DNA of 64,000 nt from Jejuia sp047345485. GTDB taxonomy: Bacteria > Bacteroidota > Bacteroidia > Flavobacteriales > Flavobacteriaceae. Made by a program: the position numbers and the translations under genes. Below the pieces are notes generated by a model, which was not told the DNA's origin, did no database searches, and saw only the letters and a list, made by a program, of their open reading frames with translations. Shown piece by piece: positions 62,776-64,000 of the stretch. Positions within the stretch are counted from its first letter, which is position 1. Each line of letters opens with the position of its first letter. The DNA is taken from NCBI RefSeq assembly GCF_047345485.1, contig NZ_JBLFEN010000001.1, forward strand, positions 372,001 to 436,000, given 5' to 3'.

Positions 62776-63850
62776 AAGCGTTTAGAACAGATGCAATAGT
62801 ATTTGCTCTATGTATTTTACCAGACGCTGTTTCTTTAAACTTTCTTGTAAAATAGATGTGTTTTGGCTTTTCATATTTATCTAAACCATCTAATAAAGTG
62901 TCATCTACATCATTTTCAGTCCCTTCTACTACCATAATTACTTTTTCACCTAAAGTATCATCCTCAATACCATAGATAAAAAATTGACGTCCTTTCATTT
63001 TATCTTGAAGCTTCTCCTCTATTTGCTCCGGAAATACTTTAATACCGCCCGTATTAATAACATTATCATAGCGTCCAATCCATTCAAATTGGTTTTCAGA
63101 ATAAATTTCTACTAAATCGTTTGTAACAATAATTTCATCCGAAAGGTTTGGTGCTTCAATAACTAAACATCCTCTATCGTCTTTAGATATGTTAATATTG
63201 GGTAATGTTGTAAAATAGTTATCAGTTTCAGATCCAGAGAAGTTATTAAGTTTTTTAACGGCTATATGAGATACGGTTTCCGTCATCCCATACGTTTCAT
63301 AAACTTGTGGTTTTTTGTCTTTAATTAGTGCTTTAATCGTATTAGATACTCGACCACCACCAACAATCACAGTTTTTATAGACTTTAAATATTTAGCAAA
63401 GTTTTTTAACTGCATTGGCGTAAATGCACAAAAATCGTAATCTTTATCATAGTCAATTCTAGGTAAAGATGATGGCACAACCATATCTACTTCTAGCCCT
63501 AAAACTATAGCCCTTACCATCATCATTTTTCCTGCTATAAAGTTAGAAGGCAAACAATTTAACACTTTTTTACCAGGTGTTAAATTAAAAAAATCACCTG
63601 TAGTAATGGCTGAATTAACCATGGCTTGCTTGCTTATTTTCAACATCTTAGGCTTTCCTGTAGACCCTGAAGTTTTAACCTCTATATATTGTTTGTTATC
63701 TAACCAGTCCAATAAAAACAAGCCTAATTGTTGTTGATAAGGGTAACCTTCTTTTACAAAACTATAGGCCACTTCCATTAAACTTTCATAATCATAATGA
63801 TAGCCTTCTAACTTAAATCTATTGTGAACTTTGGTGTAATCTGGAGTCAT
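62774..63850 (-). CDS. menE: o-succinylbenzoate-CoA ligase-like AMP-binding protein
   Basis: Adenylate-forming enzyme that activates o-succinylbenzoate for menaquinone synthesis. The 358 residues are short for the superfamily but normal for flavobacterial MenE. Seen motifs: the P-loop TSGSTGKPKMLKI, the hinge YETYGMTETVSHIA, and the C-terminal ETASGKIHRA with catalytic lysine. The N-terminal domain is reduced, as in other short MenE. The upstream neighbour on the same strand is a membrane-protein tail 12 bases away. Other ligase roles are possible, because no other men gene is seen in the window. Confidence 0.85.
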   Translation of the reverse strand: MTPDYTKVHNRFKLEGYHYDYESLMEVAYSFVKEGYPYQQQLGLFLLDWLDNKQYIEVKTSGSTGKPKMLKISKQAMVNSAITTGDFFNLTPGKKVLNCLPSNFIAGKMMMVRAIVLGLEVDMVVPSSLPRIDYDKDYDFCAFTPMQLKNFAKYLKSIKTVIVGGGRVSNTIKALIKDKKPQVYETYGMTETVSHIAVKKLNNFSGSETDNYFTTLPNINISKDDRGCLVIEAPNLSDEIIVTNDLVEIYSENQFEWIGRYDNVINTGGIKVFPEQIEEKLQDKMKGRQFFIYGIEDDTLGEKVIMVVEGTENDVDDTLLDGLDKYEKPKHIYFTRKFKETASGKIHRANTIASVLNA

Positions 63851-63862
63851 ATTTTTATATAT

Positions 63863-64000
63863 CTATTCTTCTAAAATTTTATAATCTTCTTTTGGTGGTT
63901 CAATCACAGGACCTAGTAACTTATCTTTCCAATTAGTCCATTTGTATTTTTTAGATAAAATGAACAATAGAATAGGAAATATGACAAACACAGGCACAAA
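63863..64000 (-). CDS. membrane protein, C-terminal fragment (runs off window)
   Basis: The minus strand is open from the window edge to TAG at 63863, giving 45 residues: a hydrophobic helix (VPVFVIFPILLFIL) followed by KKYKWTNWKDKLLGPVIEPP and KEDYKILEE. The stop is 12 bases upstream of menE, so they form one operon. A CPBP-type intramembrane protease is a possibility from typical gene order, but the fragment has no motif to confirm it. Confidence 0.55.
   Translation of the reverse strand, partial: FVPVFVIFPILLFILSKKYKWTNWKDKLLGPVIEPPKEDYKILEE

Overview
The window is chromosomal DNA of a low-GC Flavobacteriaceae bacterium (phylum Bacteroidetes). The signs are a gliding-motility/type IX secretion C-terminal domain with a PorP/SprF partner, Bacteroidetes-type promoters (TAnnTTTG boxes near starts), family-typical genes (DUF6452/DUF6048, fused ResB-CcsA, RocD with a cysteine insert) and a 6S-Flavo-type RNA between zapA and rny. 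Genus cannot be fixed from the sequence. A run of exactly 100 N at 41086-41185 marks a scaffold gap inside a repeat array.

Layout. 1-10 kb: start of a TonB-dependent receptor, M23 peptidase, coiled-coil protein, zapA, 6S RNA, rny, xerD, a broken outer-membrane protein gene, small lipoprotein, aroQ, two small envelope proteins, lpdA. 10-24 kb: type II NADH dehydrogenase, DinB-like DUF1572, msrB, M48 protease, UMF1-type MFS transporter, clpC, gyrA, TPR protein, rocD. 23.5-35 kb: MscS-like channel, rlmD with DUF6452 and DUF6048, RNA methyltransferase, SAM methyltransferase, ZIP transporter, DUF4268, the ResB-CcsA fusion for cytochrome c maturation, mscL. 35-43 kb: a giant type IX-secreted surface protein (beta-helix, Fn3-like modules, PKD-like domain, DUF285 repeats, CHU_C domain), its PorP/SprF-type partner and a 46-residue membrane peptide. 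43-51.5 kb: acyl-CoA dehydrogenase, a TetR-controlled run of oxidoreductases (SDR, nitroreductase, YqhD-like alcohol dehydrogenase, DJ-1/PfpI), divergent DsbA-family protein, BamA/TamA-family barrel. 58-64 kb: DUF2237, gcvT, glsA, sugar-nucleotide-reductase-like protein, pterin dehydratase, YebC, menE and the tail of a membrane protein.

The accessory part is about 51.6-58.0 kb. It holds a 167-bp element with a perfect 16-bp terminal inverted repeat, a DM13 lipoprotein, a decayed parE, an intact parDE pair, and a 1036-residue protein joining a complete calcineurin-like metallophosphoesterase to a NACHT/STAND-type P-loop NTPase. A noncoding stretch of almost 1 kb follows, with at least four elements that each fold as an outer stem enclosing two hairpins, plus one long bulged hairpin. 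The phosphoesterase-NTPase gene is the best candidate for an under-described (probably anti-phage) system, and the hairpin array beside it is the strongest unexplained non-coding signal.

All calls are by eye from motifs and synteny; no database search or folding program was run.
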